A stretch of DNA of 64,000 bases, from the NCBI GenBank assembly GCA_003971905.1, contig RSEE01000109.1:124001-188000 (forward strand), read 5' to 3'. This DNA comes from Moniliella sp. 'wahieum'. Its lineage: Eukaryota; Basidiomycota; Moniliellomycetes; Moniliellales; Moniliellaceae. The notes beneath the pieces are model-generated. The model searched no databases. It was not told where the DNA came from and worked only from the letters and a program-made list of their open reading frames with translations. This document shows, in pieces, positions 45,951 through 58,772 of this stretch; the first letter of the stretch is position 1; every line of letters begins with the position of its first letter. The position numbers were made by a program, and so were the translations under genes.

Positions 45951-46951
45951 CGTGCCCCATATCAGTTGTGATAGCGCTTATATAACATCGCCCCACTCAC
46001 ACTAGTACTCATGGCCATGCAAAGTGAGCCCCATCCTTTTTCTCTTCATGGATGGGATTGTGGAATACGTACGCGGGGCCTGTTTGAGCTAGGGAGACCC
46101 CAGAGGCAGATGAGTTTTCTGGCAAGGCTCTCATATTATACTGTTGCCAATGGAAAACCAAATGCGTTTCAGATTTGTTTGGAAAGATCTGTTGTATAAA
46201 AAGCTGTGCCGTAGATGTGCACACATTTATAGGGGCGGTGGGCTTACATGGCCCTCCCTGTGACTGTGGAACATCGTTGATCAGGGCTTCAAGTCGGATT
46301 CCAGGGGCACGAAAACGAACGAGATAGAGGAGTACTACTTATAGAAGAGAAGCAGTAGGGGCATTGGTGTTTTTTTGTTGTGGAGGAGAGAAAAGATCAC
46401 ATGAGAAACCGTGGGAGTATATTACAGTGTAATCAATGGGCTATTGTTTGCCCCACCGTCAACGATCGATGCTTGTTGCTCTGCGTGGTGGGAGAGGAGG
46501 CGGGGGGCGGGGTGGCTGAGATCTGGCCGGGCAGGGCTGGGTTGGGCAAGAAGGCTGGCAGCTTACGCTACAGCCCATACTCACCGCGGCTGTTCAGCCT
46601 GGGTCAGCACGGCCCGCACGGCGCCAGCCACCTGGCCCCACCCGGCGCCAACACTGCGGCTGTGCACAGGCCATTTGTAATGACACCCCCCGCCACTGCC
46701 GCACTGCGCAGCGCTCAGCCCAGCCGCCCCGCCCAGCGGCTGTGTTCGCCATCACGCGTCGCCTCCGTGGTTCGACAGCACCCCCATGGGGCCAGTGTGT
46801 GCCCGCGGCGCTGGCTGCTGGCCGCACCAGGCGTGTCACCCATGTCCTGCATGTCACCGCCCATGGACTGAATCCACCAGGCGGTTGCTGATAATTGCTG
46901 CGATAACCGCTCCCTGCCCTCCTCTCCCCAACCATCCCGCGGAGTGTTGCC

Positions 46952-49433
46952 ATGCTCGCTGCCCCGCTTCTCCGCACTCCCCTCCGCCGCGCCCCCCCTT
47001 GGCCGGCACCCGCATCCCCCTCGCCGCCCGCGGCTACGCCTCGGCCACTGTCGCCGAGCAGGTGGCCGACGTGGACCCCGCCATGTTTGGCGAGAAGGTC
47101 GAGATGTCGCCGCTCGAGGTGGGCAAAGGCCACTTTATCAACTACAAGCGCATCTACGACACCTCCAGGTTGTCAAGGAACGCCTCAACCGGCCCCTGAC
47201 TATGTCGGAGAAGATTCTCTACGGCCACCTGGACGACCCCCATACCCAGGACATTGAGCGTGGTGTCTCCTACCTCAAGCTCCGCCCGGACGTATGTGGC
47301 TCCGCCCTGCTCTCCTCCATCCTCTTGCCTTGACTGACCGTTTTGATGCTCCTCTCCAGCGCGTTGCCTGCCAGGACGCCACGGCCCAGATGGCTCTGCT
47401 GCAGTTCATGTCGGCTGGTCTCCCCAAGACAGCTGTCCCCCCACTGTGCACTGTGACCACTTGATCCAGGCCCAGGTGGGCGGCGAGGCTGACCTTGCTC
47501 GTGCCAAGCAGATCAATAAGGAGGTGTACGATTTCCTCGCTACCTGCACGGCCAAGTACGGGATTGGCTTCTGGAAGCCTGGCTCGGGTATCATCCACCA
47601 GATCATTCTCGAGAACTACGCTTTCCCCGGTGGTCTCATGATTGGTACCGACTCGCACACGCCTAACGCGGGTGGTCTCAACATGATTGCTTGCGGTGTG
47701 GGTGGTGCCGATGCGGTGGACGTGATGGCCAACTTGCCCTGGGAGCTCAAGTGCCCTAAGGTGGTGGGCGTGGAGCTGAAGGGCAAGCTCTCCGGCTGGA
47801 CCGCTCCCAAGGACGTGATTCTCAAGGTGGCTGGTGAGCTTACAGTCAAGGGCGGCACGGGCGCCATCATTGAGTACAAGGGCACCGGTGTCTCGTCGCT
47901 CTCGGCGACTGGCATGGCCACCATCTGCAACATGGGTGCTGAGATTGGTGCTACCACCTCGCTTTTCCCCTTCAATGAGCGCACTGAGGCCTACCTAAAG
48001 GCGACCAAGCGTGGTGACATTGCCGCCTACGCCTCCAAGTTCCAGAAGTACCCCTTCCCGATTCGGACGCTTCGTACGACAAGCACATCACCATTGACCT
48101 TGACACCCTCGAGCCTCACATCAACGGCCCTTTCACTCCCGATCTGGCTACCCCGATTTCCAAGTTTGCTGAAGCGGTCAAAAAGAATGACTGGCCCGAA
48201 GAACTCAAGGTGGCGCTTATTGGTTCGTGCACCAACTCGTCGTATGAGGACATGAGCCGTGCTGCGTACATTGCTGCTGAGGCTGAGTCCCACGGCCTCA
48301 AAACCGTTTCGGGCTACACGGTCACCCCCGGCTCGGAACAGATTCGTGCTACGATTGAGCGGGATGGCCAGATGGAGACTCTGGAGAAGGCTGGAGGTAT
48401 CGTGCTTGCGAATGCGTGCGGCCCCTGCATTGGTCAGTGGGACCGCAAGGACGTGGCAAAGGGCGAGAAGAACTCGATCATCACGTCGTACAACCGTAAC
48501 TTTACTGGCCGCAACGATGCCAACCCGGCTACGCACGCCTTTGTTGCTTCGCCCGACATGGTGACGGCCATGGCCTTTGCCGGCCGCTTGACCTTCAACC
48601 CCTTGACGGACTCGCTCAAGGGGGCCGATGGGAAGGAGTTCAAGTTCTCCGAACCCAAGGGCATTGAGCTCCCCGCCAAGGGCTACGACCCTGGTGAGAA
48701 CACGTACCAAGCCCCGCCTGCCGACGGTGCTTCTATCAATGTTGCGATCGACCCCGAGTCGGACCGTCTGCAGAAGCTTTCGCGCCGTTTGCCAAGTGGG
48801 ACGGGAAGAACCCCACGGGTCTGCCGATCCTCATCAAGGCCAAGGGCAAGTGCACTACGGACCACATCTCGGCTGGTGGGCCTTGGCTCAAGTACCGTGG
48901 CCACTTGCAGAACATCTCGAACAATTGCCTGATTGGTGCAATCAACGAGGCGAACGGTAAGGCCAACGAGGTTCTGAACCACTACACGGGTGAATGGGAC
49001 GCCGTGCCCGCAACGGCGCTGTACTACCGCGAGAATGGTCACCCTTGGGTGGTGATTGGGGACGAGAACTATGGCGAGGGCTCGTCGCGTGAGCACGCTG
49101 CGTTGGAGCCGCGGTACCTCGGTGGTCGCGCGATCATTACCCGCTCCTTTGCCCGCATCCACGACCAACCTCAAGAAGCAAGGCATGCTCGCGCTGACGT
49201 TCAAGGACCCCAAGGACTACGACAAGATCAAGTCCACGGACATTGTCGACCTGGAGGGCGTGACGGAGATGGCGCCGGGCTCTACGATCACCCTGGTTGC
49301 GCACCACGCGGACGGGTCGGAGGATAAGGTCCCGCTTGCCCACACATACAACGAGGGCCAGATCGAGTGGTTCAAGGCGGGTTCGGCGCTGAACCTGATG
49401 GCTGCGCAGGCCAAGGCCCGTGCTTCAAGCTGA
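46952..49433 (+). CDS. ACO1: Aconitase, mitochondrial
   Basis: Citrate/isocitrate isomerase of the TCA cycle with a 4Fe-4S cluster. In yeast it also has a role in mitochondrial DNA maintenance. The start at 46952 ([16 protein letters not shown]) gives an Arg/Leu import leader ending near RGYAS. Landmarks: [20 protein letters not shown], an intron at about 47291-47359 (gtatgt...ccag), [40 protein letters not shown], cluster ligands in [12 protein letters not shown] and [31 protein letters not shown], and the end QAKARASS. Full family length (about 780 residues) when joined. The frame breaks near 47003, 47172, 47437, 48058, 48785 and 49153. At the first five, one missing C restores a perfect family match; at the last, a surplus or missing base does. 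An active gene is far likelier than a pseudogene. Confidence 0.95.
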
Positions 49434-49790
49434 AATGCGCCGCGGCGGGACACGCTCTTGCTCTGGGGCATGTAAGTTCGTCTTCTTCAATGCTATCGAT
49501 ATTGTTTTATTGTGGTGAATGTGGTTCCTGTCGTGCGCAGTAGCTGGACGAAGCAACAGTGTCGGTCAAGCCGGTGCTGACGGGGGGGCAGGACGAGAGG
49601 GCTACACAGGGGGACAGTTGCTGGGGTTATATAGCGGTTGTTGACCGCCGATCTGGAGAGCAGACGGGGTGAAATGTTCAGCGCGGGTGGGCAATTTTTT
49701 CGGACGACGCTGGCGAGCAATGAGGAAAGAGAGGAATCAAGTGCGTAATGAAGCAGTCTTGCCACCATCTCCTCCCACCCGCCGGCCCGC
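49434..49790. other. Intergenic gap
   Basis: Aconitase 3' UTR followed by the RPAP1 promoter. There is a TATA-like tatatagc at about 49629-49636 on the plus strand, about 160 bp before the RPAP1 ATG. Nothing else was seen. Confidence 0.45.
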
Positions 49791-52700
49791 ATGGACGCCG
49801 ACGACTTCCCCGCCGAATCCCTGGCCGGGGCCGACAGCTGGAAGCACCCTGATCTGGCCACCCTCCCCTCCGTCCGCCGCACCATCAACATTGACGGCCT
49901 TACCGAGCACGCCCCGGCCGCCAAAGTCGTCCGTGTCGTCCCGGCCGCGTCCAAGCCCTCGCAGGCGTCCTCAGCCGGCAGCACGGGATCTGCATTGGCG
50001 GACCACGTCTCCTCCCGTACACCTTCAGACGGTACGTTGAGCCCCCTGCGTCCGTGGTGCCGATCTTGACCAGGAACTGCAGCCCCCTCGCCGTTTGGAA
50101 TCGTCGGGGGCATCCAAGAGCGCACTGTTCGCTCCCACACCCGCCCCACGCGGATCGGCCCCCAAGTGCATTCAAGTCCGCGTCTTCTGCCAGCGCTTCT
50201 GCCAAGCCGAGTACGGCGGACGACCATGGTATGATACGGATGGAAAGCCGATCAGTGTCTTCCGCAAGCGTCGCTTGCTTCAACAGGGTTACACCCAGTC
50301 TCCTCACCTTGGTTCTGGCCCTGGCCCGGGGTCTAGTTCTAGCATGGGCTCCACCCCTCGCGCTGGCGGTTCCAAGTCCTCTCCCCTGGAGGGCGTGAGA
50401 GAAAGAAGCCCGCAGGTGTCAAAACAGAATGGAGCTCGGATGCTACCCGCGACCCACATGGTGGTGCGCCCCCCGAGGCGATTCTACAAGCTCTGCAGGA
50501 TAGCATGGAAGATGCACCCCGAACAAACCGCACCACAACGCCTCCCCCCTTGGGTTCAAAGGACGAATCTAGTGGCCGTGGTGCGACAAGGGCCGAAGAT
50601 GCACTGATGAAGAACATTTCTGACGAAAATGACCGTTTGGTGGCCACCATGTCCCCCGCTGACATTAAAAAATTTCTCGACAGCGTTCGTGGCGTGGTGG
50701 GATCTGACACATTAGCCAAGTTTGCCAGCCGGCATTCCCGCTCCGCCCCTCCGGCTACCAGCCCCTCGTCCATCGATGCCGGGAATAAGGACAAGGGTCG
50801 CAGCAAAGAAGTCGATGTGTCGCCAGTACCGCAAGTGGACTCGAAGCCCGTTCCAAGTCCAGACGCAGCAGAGGAACCCAAGCACCCGTCTCCACCCAAG
50901 TCTGTCCGGTTCAGCGAGGAAACGTCCACTGGGGAAACGGTCTTGGAGGGACACCATGCCGGTCACTCTTCTGCCGGACCCAACGAGCCTCAGTTTAACC
51001 GCCATGGCAGGGCGGTAAGTGCTGCGTTTGCCGCAGGCCAAGATGAGTCGACGGACGACAATGATGTGTACGCAGTGGACGATTTGCTGCTGCTGTGCCG
51101 TTCGGCATCTGCCTCACAACGGCGTCTGTTTCTGTCGCTTGCGGCACAGGTTCTGCGCTTGTACGGCGAGGTGGCCCCATCCCACGTAATCGAGGTCAAG
51201 GGCAGTGAGGATGCCCCACTGGCCGATGTATGGATACGCTGATCGGCAAGGAAGTTGCCATCCGTGCTGCTCTTGTTGCAGGATGGCAGGGGGTGACAAC
51301 GCAGTCTCGATCCGGACCGCCGCGCTCGACCTTTTGGCAACCGCTCTGAATGTGCTTCCTCACCATCTTGCCTCGCGGGCCCAGACCCCTCTGCCCCCGC
51401 CCCCGCGGCCGGCCTCACACTACTCCCTCCGAGGCTGCAGCAGCTCTGCACCATCTGGGCGTGGTGCACAAATTGAGTGCCAACGCTGCCTCTTCCCCGA
51501 ACGCGGATCAACTCTACTCGGTACTCACATTCTTAACCAGTTGGAGTGCCGCCGCTGCAACCGCCGTGGCCGCCTCGCCTGTGCCTACTTTTGCCTTGAC
51601 AGCGGCGGCGGACCTAAGTGGGGACCATGATCAGCTGGCACCGCTGGCTCTGCTGGATGCGTTGGTCGGCTTCTCGTCCACGACGGCGCAAACGTTATTG
51701 GAGGCCAAACCTCTGGGGCTGCAGGACGTTCTGCTCCGGATCTTGACCACCGTCGAAGCTACCAGCATCGTGTCAGATGCCAGCGACCAAGCGCGTGCCC
51801 TGACTGCGATCCGAATCCTGCACCGTCTGGCCTTGTACGGCTTGGCCACCGACTTGGCCCACCTCCTCTGGGACAGCTTGAGCGGCCTGCTTGTTCAGCT
51901 CACTGCCCATCCGGCGGCCGTCTCGTCGCTCTTGAGTGAAGCGCTTAGCTTGCTTACCACGTGGACCATCGCCTCTACCGACCCCCCATCTCACCGCCGG
52001 AGGACACGATGTGCACTTTTACACCGTGCGCGAGTGGCCCTCGTTCAGTTTGGACCTTGCCCGTGGCGCAGCGGAGCAGCCGACGCCGGATGCGGTTCTG
52101 GCTGCCGCCTGTAGCCATATCCGAGCCGCTATCCAGGGTGTGAAGACGCATCCAGATACGCCCCTGCCTACTGTCGCGTCCCCCCTGGCCTCGGATCATG
52201 CCATGTTACTACGGCTCCTTCCTTCCTTGTCTGCCCATGCGCTGGAGATGTTCCGATCCTTGGCGCAGACCCATGCGTTTGAGCAGGCGGCTGATGCCTT
52301 GCAGGCGCTCTCTTCGGTCCTGGCCCTGGCTGCTGAAATCGAGTCGTTGCCCACTTCGGTAGTGACGGAAGCACAGCAGGTTGCACGTCACCTGCTCGAC
52401 GCCAAGGAGGGATGGGATGCTACGGCCTCGGCTCCAGCCTGGACGTTTTCTGCCTCGACCGCCGCCACGTCGCCGCGACTAGCGGTGGCACGGTACGTTT
52501 CCGTGCTGTCCTCGGTTGCTACCAAGGGTTCGGCGCTTCGCGTGCAGCGGCAGATGGTACTCACGTTGATGGCTCGCTTGCTTCCCTCTCGAGGCGAGGA
52601 AGCAGTGGCACAGTACCTGGCTTGTTCCTTGTTGGACGGTGCACCGATGCTGGCCCCCTTTTATCGCTCCCACTTGCGCGCGCTTCCCTCCCGACCGAAC

Positions 52701-53905
52701 TGGCTGCCAAGCAAGCCGACGCACCTGCCTTGGCAGGACCCGGCAGTAGCACAACCGTACGTGGAGTAGTGGAACCGCACGACCTACGTGCCTACCAAAC
52801 TCGTACCTACTCTATCTTCTACGACCGACCGCGCGACCCCACCAGCTCCGCTTTGCCCCCCGAGCTTCGACCTGACCCGACCGAGCAGGTGGCGATCGAA
52901 GACCAAGATGTGGATCCGGCCACGGGAAGCCCCTTTTGGCATTCGCCCACCAGCGGCTTGCCCGTCCGTCCCGACTGGCCGTTGGCGCCTTTGGACGAAC
53001 TGTTGCACTCGGCCAACTCGGCCGTGTTCAACCGCCCAGGCTCGCTTCCGACCGACTGGGACTTTACCGAAAAACAAATCGTGTTTGCCACGCTGGCCTT
53101 GGCGTCGGAGCTGTTTGGGGCGGCGGGGCAGTGCCAGCACCGGGGCAGGACGGGGTTCCGAGCTCGGCTGCCTTGTGGCTGGGCCTGATCAAGGTGTACC
53201 TTCTGGAATCGCATGCGTCGGCGCCGATTGGCGATCGGGCCACGGACTGGTGACGGGCCGGGACTTGTTTGCGGACGCGGGCATTGCCAGTCGGATGCGC
53301 ACGCTTGCCAGCGCGCCGTGCTATCTGAGCAACAGGGTGGCGAACAGAACGATCGAACAGTGGCGCAGGAGTACCGTCATGTCTCCTTTTTCCAAATGTA
53401 TACCGACTTGTTGGGCGTATGGGATGCGCAGTCGCTCGGCGACGCTGTGTTTGCGCTGACGGTGCTGCAGCCGTGCAAGATGGCGTATGCTTCGGACTAC
53501 CGCCTGCTCTTGTGGCGCGACTATGGCCATTTGTTCGCTACGGTGCGCACGACGCCATCGGAGGTTCACTTTGCCTCGTTTGTCACGCCGTACGAGCAAG
53601 ATGCGGCGGTGCTGACGCAGTATGCTGCGGCGCTGTTGCGCGGCCAAGTCACCCCGTCCTCCCCTTTGCTCTGGGCAATTGCCACGACCCACTTGGCCGC
53701 GTACCTGTTCGCTCCCGAGTCTGGCTCCGCCGCATCGGCCTACTGCACCCAGTTGACCAAGATGCTCTTTGGCCCGGCGGGCCCGCTCCACGTAGCCCAG
53801 GCCCAACACGCTGCTTCATTGGTCCGATGCGTCCGATGCGTCCGACGCAAGCCAGTCTACCGTCCAAGCGCGCCGGCAGCTCGTGTCGTCGACCCTCTCG
53901 CCTAG
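49791..53905 (+). CDS. RBA50: RPAP1/Rba50, RNA polymerase II assembly factor
   Basis: Helps assemble RNA polymerase II in the cytosol before nuclear import. The start at 49791 (MDADDFPAESLAGADSW). An intron starts gtacgt at 50032 and ends at an AG near 50073 or 50084. N-terminal RPAP1 region: ISDENDRLVATMSPADIKKF (near 50620). Then KSVRFSEET, FNRHGRAVSAAF and YAVDDLLLLCRSASASQRRL (near 51070), matching the RPAP1 C-domain start. A long helical middle part follows, and then the C-terminal signature blocks LPVRPDWPLAPLDELL (near 52970), YTDLLGVWDAQSLGDAVFAL and KMAYASDYRLLLWRDYGHL (near 53480). The stop is at 53903-53905. About 1,350 residues, normal for the family. The frame changes several times (near 50400, 51240, 51330, 52010, 52430, 53150, 53290). 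Convergent with the RING gene, 200 bp apart. Confidence 0.85.
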
Positions 53906-54105
53906 GTAGCTACCCGGCCGGGAGAACATGGGGCCCGATGGAAATGATCCATGCTATTGCTATATTGCTATCGCGATTGCGATTGCGAGAGCTATTGCTG
54001 TTGCTAGAATGTGGTACGACGACGTTTCAACAAGAGAAAGCAAACGGTAGTACTTAACATGAAGGGCATAAACAGAAACAGCAGAAAAGGGTGGGAATGG
54101 AAAAG

Positions 54106-55996
54106 TTAGGCAAGTTGGATCCAGGCTTCACGGCGACAGGCCGGACAGGTACCCCAATGACCTGTTGGTAGTTCCTCCTCCTCTGCTTCCTCTGCCTCCT
54201 CTGCCTGTGCCGCCTGTGCCTCATCTGGAACCTCTTTGCCCGATGCGGACAGGGGGACGGAACGCAGCGCGCGCTGGGCCCGGCGCTCAGTATCGCGGTC
54301 CAGCGCGGCGGCCGCCATGGGATCTTCGACGCGAAGCGCAGTTCGGAGACAGTCGCTATGAATCTCGTGTCGACAAGGCGACAGGGTGAGCAGCGTGTCC
54401 ATCTCCATCTCTGTCCCTTCGTCCTCCTCCTTGTCCAGGTGGACAGGCGCGGCGGGCGGCGGGGCGTGGTCCGCGTCCGCGTCCGCGTCGGGGCTGGCGT
54501 CGGGGTGGGATACAGGCGCAGGCGCAGGCGCAGGCGAAGCCTCGGTCATAGAGGGGACGTGGTAGCGTGGCAGACAGGCCGGTGCGTCGCACCGCAACCC
54601 ACGTGCACGTTCCCGTCGATGCACCTCGGCACGAAGCGAGTTGCGGATGCCCATGCCTTCGTCCGCAATCGGTTCCTCTGTCACCTCCGTCTCGTCTGGG
54701 GCGAGCGAAGCGTGGGGCGCGTGGGACGGGTGGGACGAGTGGGACGCTTGGGACGCTTGGGCACTTGAGTCCCCCTGGGTCCGAAGGCGCGAGCAGCGCC
54801 GCCGGTGGCTCGAGCGGGTCGCGACAAAAGGGACACGTCCACTTGCTCGGCTGCAGGGCCTGGAGCCAATCGCGCAAGCAGTGGCGGTGCAGTGTATGGA
54901 ACCCACGACAACCAACCGCGACGACGTGTTGTCCCTCAGCCTCGGATCCCAACCACGCCGGCCGATCTTCCTCCGCCGCATAGGGCTCGAGGCAGATAGC
55001 ACACCCGAGCAGACTATTTGACCCGCCCTCGTCGCCGTCGCCCATGTCACCGGCTCCAATGTCGCCCATACCAAGGTGCGCCATCCGCCCACGCAGCTCC
55101 TCGTCCGCACGCTCCAGGTGGGCAATGTAGGACGAGGCAAGGGTGCGCAGCTGCGCCGGGGACAGGTCCTTGGGACGACTGCGCCGCGAAGCGTTGGGCG
55201 GCGGCGGAGCGCGCGCACCCCGGCGCCACAGACTCGCTGGGTTCAGTCGTGGTGGCAACAGCATCCGCACGGGCGGACCAGTGATGTAGGTATACGGAGA
55301 CGGGTCCGCCTCTTCCCCCTCCTCCTCCTCCTCCTCCTCCTCCTCTTGCTCGGCAGGATCGGAGGGGGGGTGAGATGGGGAGGGCGGACGGACAAAGTCC
55401 GGGTCGGTGGGGTCGGGCACCAGGTCGTCGAGCGCAACGTCGGGTGCGGAGCTGGCTCGGGCGCAGGCGGGGCGTAGACGGGGAAGCCGCCCTGGAACGC
55501 GCCGGGCATGCCGCCGCAGCCGGCGGGGGCGGGCGGGGGGAAGGCACGCAGGGCGGTGCGGCGGGAAGGGGTGGTGGGGTGGCCGTCGGCGGTGAGGGCG
55601 GGGGGGTTGGGGGCGTAGAGGATGGGCCAGGAGGTGCAGGTGGCCCAGTCGTAGAGGAAGCGGTGGGTCGGTGTTCGGGCGGGGCGGCGGGGGTGGGGCG
55701 GAGTGTCGTCGATGATGATGGCCTGGACGGGGTGTAGGGGTGGGGGTGTTCCTGCTGCTGGCGCTCGGCAGCGAGCAAGGCGTCGATGCGGGCCATCTCG
55801 CGGCGGCAGTAGGAGAGGGTGGGGGGCGCGTCGAAGGCGGTGGTGCGGTTGGGCGCGGCGGGGTGGCGCCCCAGGCGGGGAGCGGATGGAGGTCGAAGCG
55901 CAGGCCGGTCGTCTGGCCCTGCGGGCCGGGCGGGAGGAGGGGGATGGTCATGTACAGCCGCCGGTTGGCGGGCGGGGCAGGTGGCGGGGCAGCCAT
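54106..55996 (-). CDS. RING-H2 finger protein, probable E3 ubiquitin ligase
   Basis: The start complementary to 55994-55996 (MAAPPPAPPANRRLYMTIPL). A Pro-rich N-terminal half is followed by an acidic Glu run (near 55330) and RPKDLSPAQLRTLASSYIAH (near 55150). RING-H2: CAIC near 54985, then CRGFHTLHRHCLRDWL (near 54895) and CPFC (near 54830), giving C2, C, H, H, C, C2 in the expected spacing. The C-terminal part has RGLRCDAPACLPRYH (near 54590), then LSPCRHEIHSDCLR (near 54370) and GTCPACRREAWIQLA at the end (near 54120), which reads as a second, more widely spaced zinc-binding module. The frame changes near 55800, 55450 and 54770. Such proteins pass ubiquitin from an E2 to a target; the partner is unknown. 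Confidence 0.75.
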
Positions 55997-56002
55997 TGGG
56001 GG

Positions 56003-56098
56003 TGGGGGGGGAGGGAGGAGAGGATGGGGGGGAGGGAGATGAGGATGGGGGGGAGGGAGATGAGGATGGCGGGGGGGAGATGAGGATGGCGGGGAGGA
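56003..56098. repeat. GGGGGAGGGAGATGAGGAT tandem repeat
   Basis: Four imperfect copies of an 18-20 base purine-rich unit just upstream of the RING gene start. Confidence 0.8.
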
Positions 56099-56743
56099 GG
56101 AAAAGAAGAGAACAGGAGACGAGGCAGATGCAAGCCAGATGGCGTCGTTCGGTGTGCCTCGGCCCAGCGGTGGGTCATGTGACTGGCTCCGTTTGGATGC
56201 GAAGCCACGTGGATGGGGGTTGCGAAAGTTTCAACTGCGCCGTTCGGCCGAGGGATGGCTGCGCGGGGGATTTGAAACTGGCTTAATCATTTCCGATCGC
56301 CGCTCTCCAGCGCCCCCCCGCAGGCCAGCGCACGGCAACCCTACTGCGAAGCGCCTCCGCATGGCAGCACAGCGCCAGTGTGGACGCCGCACGCCCCGCC
56401 CCCCGCTGACGTGAAAAAAAGACGCGCTTCCGCCGGCGCTGCCCGATGCCCGCACCAAGACACAGCACCCCCGCCCCAGAGACCCCCCGCCGCCCACGCC
56501 CCAACGCCCCCCGCACCAGAACGCAGCCCGCTGCACTGCGCCTCCCTGCTGCTGCCCCGTGCCTGCGCAGATACGCCGCTGCCACCGCGCCAGCGCACCC
56601 ACAGCCTCCCCCCCCCCGCCAGGACCAGTGTCCCGCCTGCTTTCTACGCTCTCGCCTCCACCCCCCAAAAGGTTCCCAGCACCGCAGCAGTGTCCGCCGC
56701 TGCCCCCCTGCTCCCGGAACATTCCTGCCCGAACCTTCCCGCC

Positions 56744-56749
56744 TTATAA
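56744..56749 (+). promoter_or_regulatory. TATA box (TTATAA) of the ADP/ATP carrier
   Basis: gccttataaccc lies about 65 bp before the carrier ATG, with a CT-rich initiator region after it. Good position for a strongly expressed gene. Confidence 0.5.
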
Positions 56750-56808
56750 CCCTCCCGCGCCCCCCCATCGCCCAGCCGCCTTCCACCACCACCTCCTCTT
56801 CCTTCACC

Positions 56809-57746
56809 ATGGGTGCCGTTGTCGACCCTGCGCAGAAGCCCAAGACGGCCTCGTCCTTCTTCACCGACTTCATGATGGGTGGCATCTCCGCCGCTGTCTC
56901 CAAGACGGCGGCTGCCCCCATTGAGCGTGTCAAGCTCCTCATCCAGAACCAGGATGAGATGATCAAGCAGGGCCGTCTCGACCGCCCCTACAGCGGTCTC
57001 GGCGACACGTTTACCCGCACCTACAAGTCCGAGGGCCTTGTCTCCTTCTGGCGCGGCAACACGGCCAACGTCATCCGCTACTTCCCACCCAGGCGCTGAA
57101 CTTTGCCTTCAAGGACTACTTCAAGGCGCTCTTCAAGGTGCCCAAGGACGCGCCCTACGTCAAGAAGCTCAGCGCCAACATTGCCTCGGGTGGTGCCGCT
57201 GGTGCCTCGTCGCTTCTGTTTGTCTACTCGCTCGACTATGCCCGTACCCGTCTTGCCAACGACGCCAAGTCGGCCGGCAAGGGTGGTGAGCGCCAGTTCA
57301 ACGGTCTCATTGACGTGTACCGCAAGACGATTGCCTCGGACGGTATCGCTGGTCTCTACCGTGGCTTTATCCCCTCGGTCGTTGGTATTGTGGTCTACCG
57401 TGGTCTCTACTTTGGTGTGTACGACTCGGTCAAGCCGGTGATCATCACGGGTCCTCTCGAGGGCTCCTTCCTCGCTTCCTTCCTCCTCGGCTGGGTCGTC
57501 ACCACCGGTGCCGGCATTGCTTCCTACCCGCTCGACACGATCCGTCGTCGCATGATGATGACCTCGGGCGGCAAGACGCACTACAACGGCATGTTCGATG
57601 CTGGTCGCCAGATTGTCGCCAAGGAGGGCGTCAAGTCGCTCTTCAAGGGTGCCGGCGCCAACATTCTGCGTGGTGTGGCCGGCGCTGGTGTGCTGTCGGG
57701 CTACGACAAGCTGCAGGAGGTGCTGTTTGGCAAGGTCTACAAGTAA
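56809..57746 (+). CDS. AAC: Mitochondrial ADP/ATP carrier
   Basis: Exchanges cytosolic ADP for matrix ATP across the inner mitochondrial membrane. The start at 56809 ([20 protein letters not shown]) is chosen because it gives the family N-terminus and follows the TATA box. Three carrier repeats: [20 protein letters not shown], then [19 protein letters not shown], then [20 protein letters not shown], the last with the RRRMMM signature unique to ADP/ATP carriers. About 312 residues, full length. One C missing from the run at 57085-57089 shifts YFP to TQALNF; otherwise no frame change. The sequence is close to family consensus throughout, so the break is almost surely an assembly error. Intronless. 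Confidence 0.96.
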
Positions 57747-58772
57747 ATCTTGTCTTTGTCTTTTTGGTCGTCTTGGCCACCTTGGATTCCCATGCCCCAG
57801 ACCCGAAAATGCACTGGCCCCTTTGGGGGGCATCCACTGCCAGCCCTGCTCTGTGTGGTTTTGTAGACGTTAGGCAGGGACTAGGATGATTGGTGTGTCT
57901 GTCCGAGACGTTTGGACGCGCTTGAATGTGAACAAGGGCGGCGGGCAAGGATCGCAGCTGGATGACGAGTCGACCCGTCGATGAGGAGGGACTGAGGTGG
58001 GTGGGAGGATTCGATCTACAGGGCACTAGGGTTGGCACCAACAGGTGCCTGATTACCAAGCGGGCGCTGGGGCGCGCGAGGATGCTGCTGGCGAGTGTGA
58101 TGAAGAGGTGACGTGCATCGGCGGGGCACGTGATATGTGACGACAGCCGGTCTGTGTGCCGATTGCAAGTCGGTGTACATCACGTGATGCACCGCGCACT
58201 CCCATCTCCCTCCGGTTGCGCTCTCGTGCGACAGCTAGACAGTAGGCTCTCTTGCAGAACTCACCAAATGATTTCTTTGCCCCATGAAGGATTGTTTTTC
58301 CCTGAGTAGCATGGCCATGGCTGTAGCGAGCTGCTTCTGCTTCTGTCCAAGGGGCGTGTATAGAGCAGCGGACGAACGGGGCAGTCGACATGTGTCACAA
58401 TGATGGGCGTCTCTTGGTACGTATCGAGTAGTCATCCTGGGCAGGAACCCAGCCTCTCTGAACAAGGCCGTATTAGCTTGCTGTTGGAGACACGGGCGTA
58501 AGCTTATGTAACCACCGCCAACACTCGATGGACACCTTGGCATTTAGCGCTGGGCTACTTTAACCCGAGGGTTCCGCCTCGCCGCACGCAGCCTTCAGAT
58601 ATTTATCCCCCCTGCCCACCCCCATGTCCGGCATGGTGCGCGCGGGCATCGCCACGCGCCCCACGCTCCACGCACTGCCCTCGTGCGGCGCCCGCCTTCC
58701 TCCCCCCCCTTCTGTGCGCACACAGGACAAGCACACGCACGAGGATGCCCGCGGCTCTACCGCACACGTGCG
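57747..58772. other. Intergenic gap
   Basis: Carrier 3' UTR, then the MSH1 promoter region. Short minus-strand frames here (58053-58543) have no domain. Nothing called. Confidence 0.5.

Larger units (their letters stand above)
44026..46951. other. 2.9 kb divergent intergenic gap between PDC and aconitase
   Basis: Contains both promoters and a dispersed repeat copy (45755-45950). Open frames at 44358-44813 and 46380-46871 have no domain and biased, shadow-like composition. Nothing else could be supported. Confidence 0.5.
55997..56808. other. Divergent promoter between RING and ADP/ATP carrier genes
   Basis: It begins with tandem gatgaggatggcggggg and gggggagggagatgaggatg units (about 56000-56100). 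The rest is C-rich on the plus strand up to the carrier TATA box. No coding sequence. Confidence 0.5.

Noticed and set aside
46380-46871. 163-codon plus-strand open frame upstream of aconitase
   Set aside because: Composition typical of a GC-rich shadow frame, with no domain. It ends just before the aconitase leader.
46952-49433. Aconitase as a pseudogene
   Set aside because: Every break is one base, the sequence between breaks is under full constraint, and neighbouring housekeeping genes show the same error type.
54356-55996. Single 546-codon reading of the RING gene as it stands
   Set aside because: The second half changes character (VPSVPLVPPVP) where another frame carries a sensible continuation, so the frame is taken as broken near 54770.
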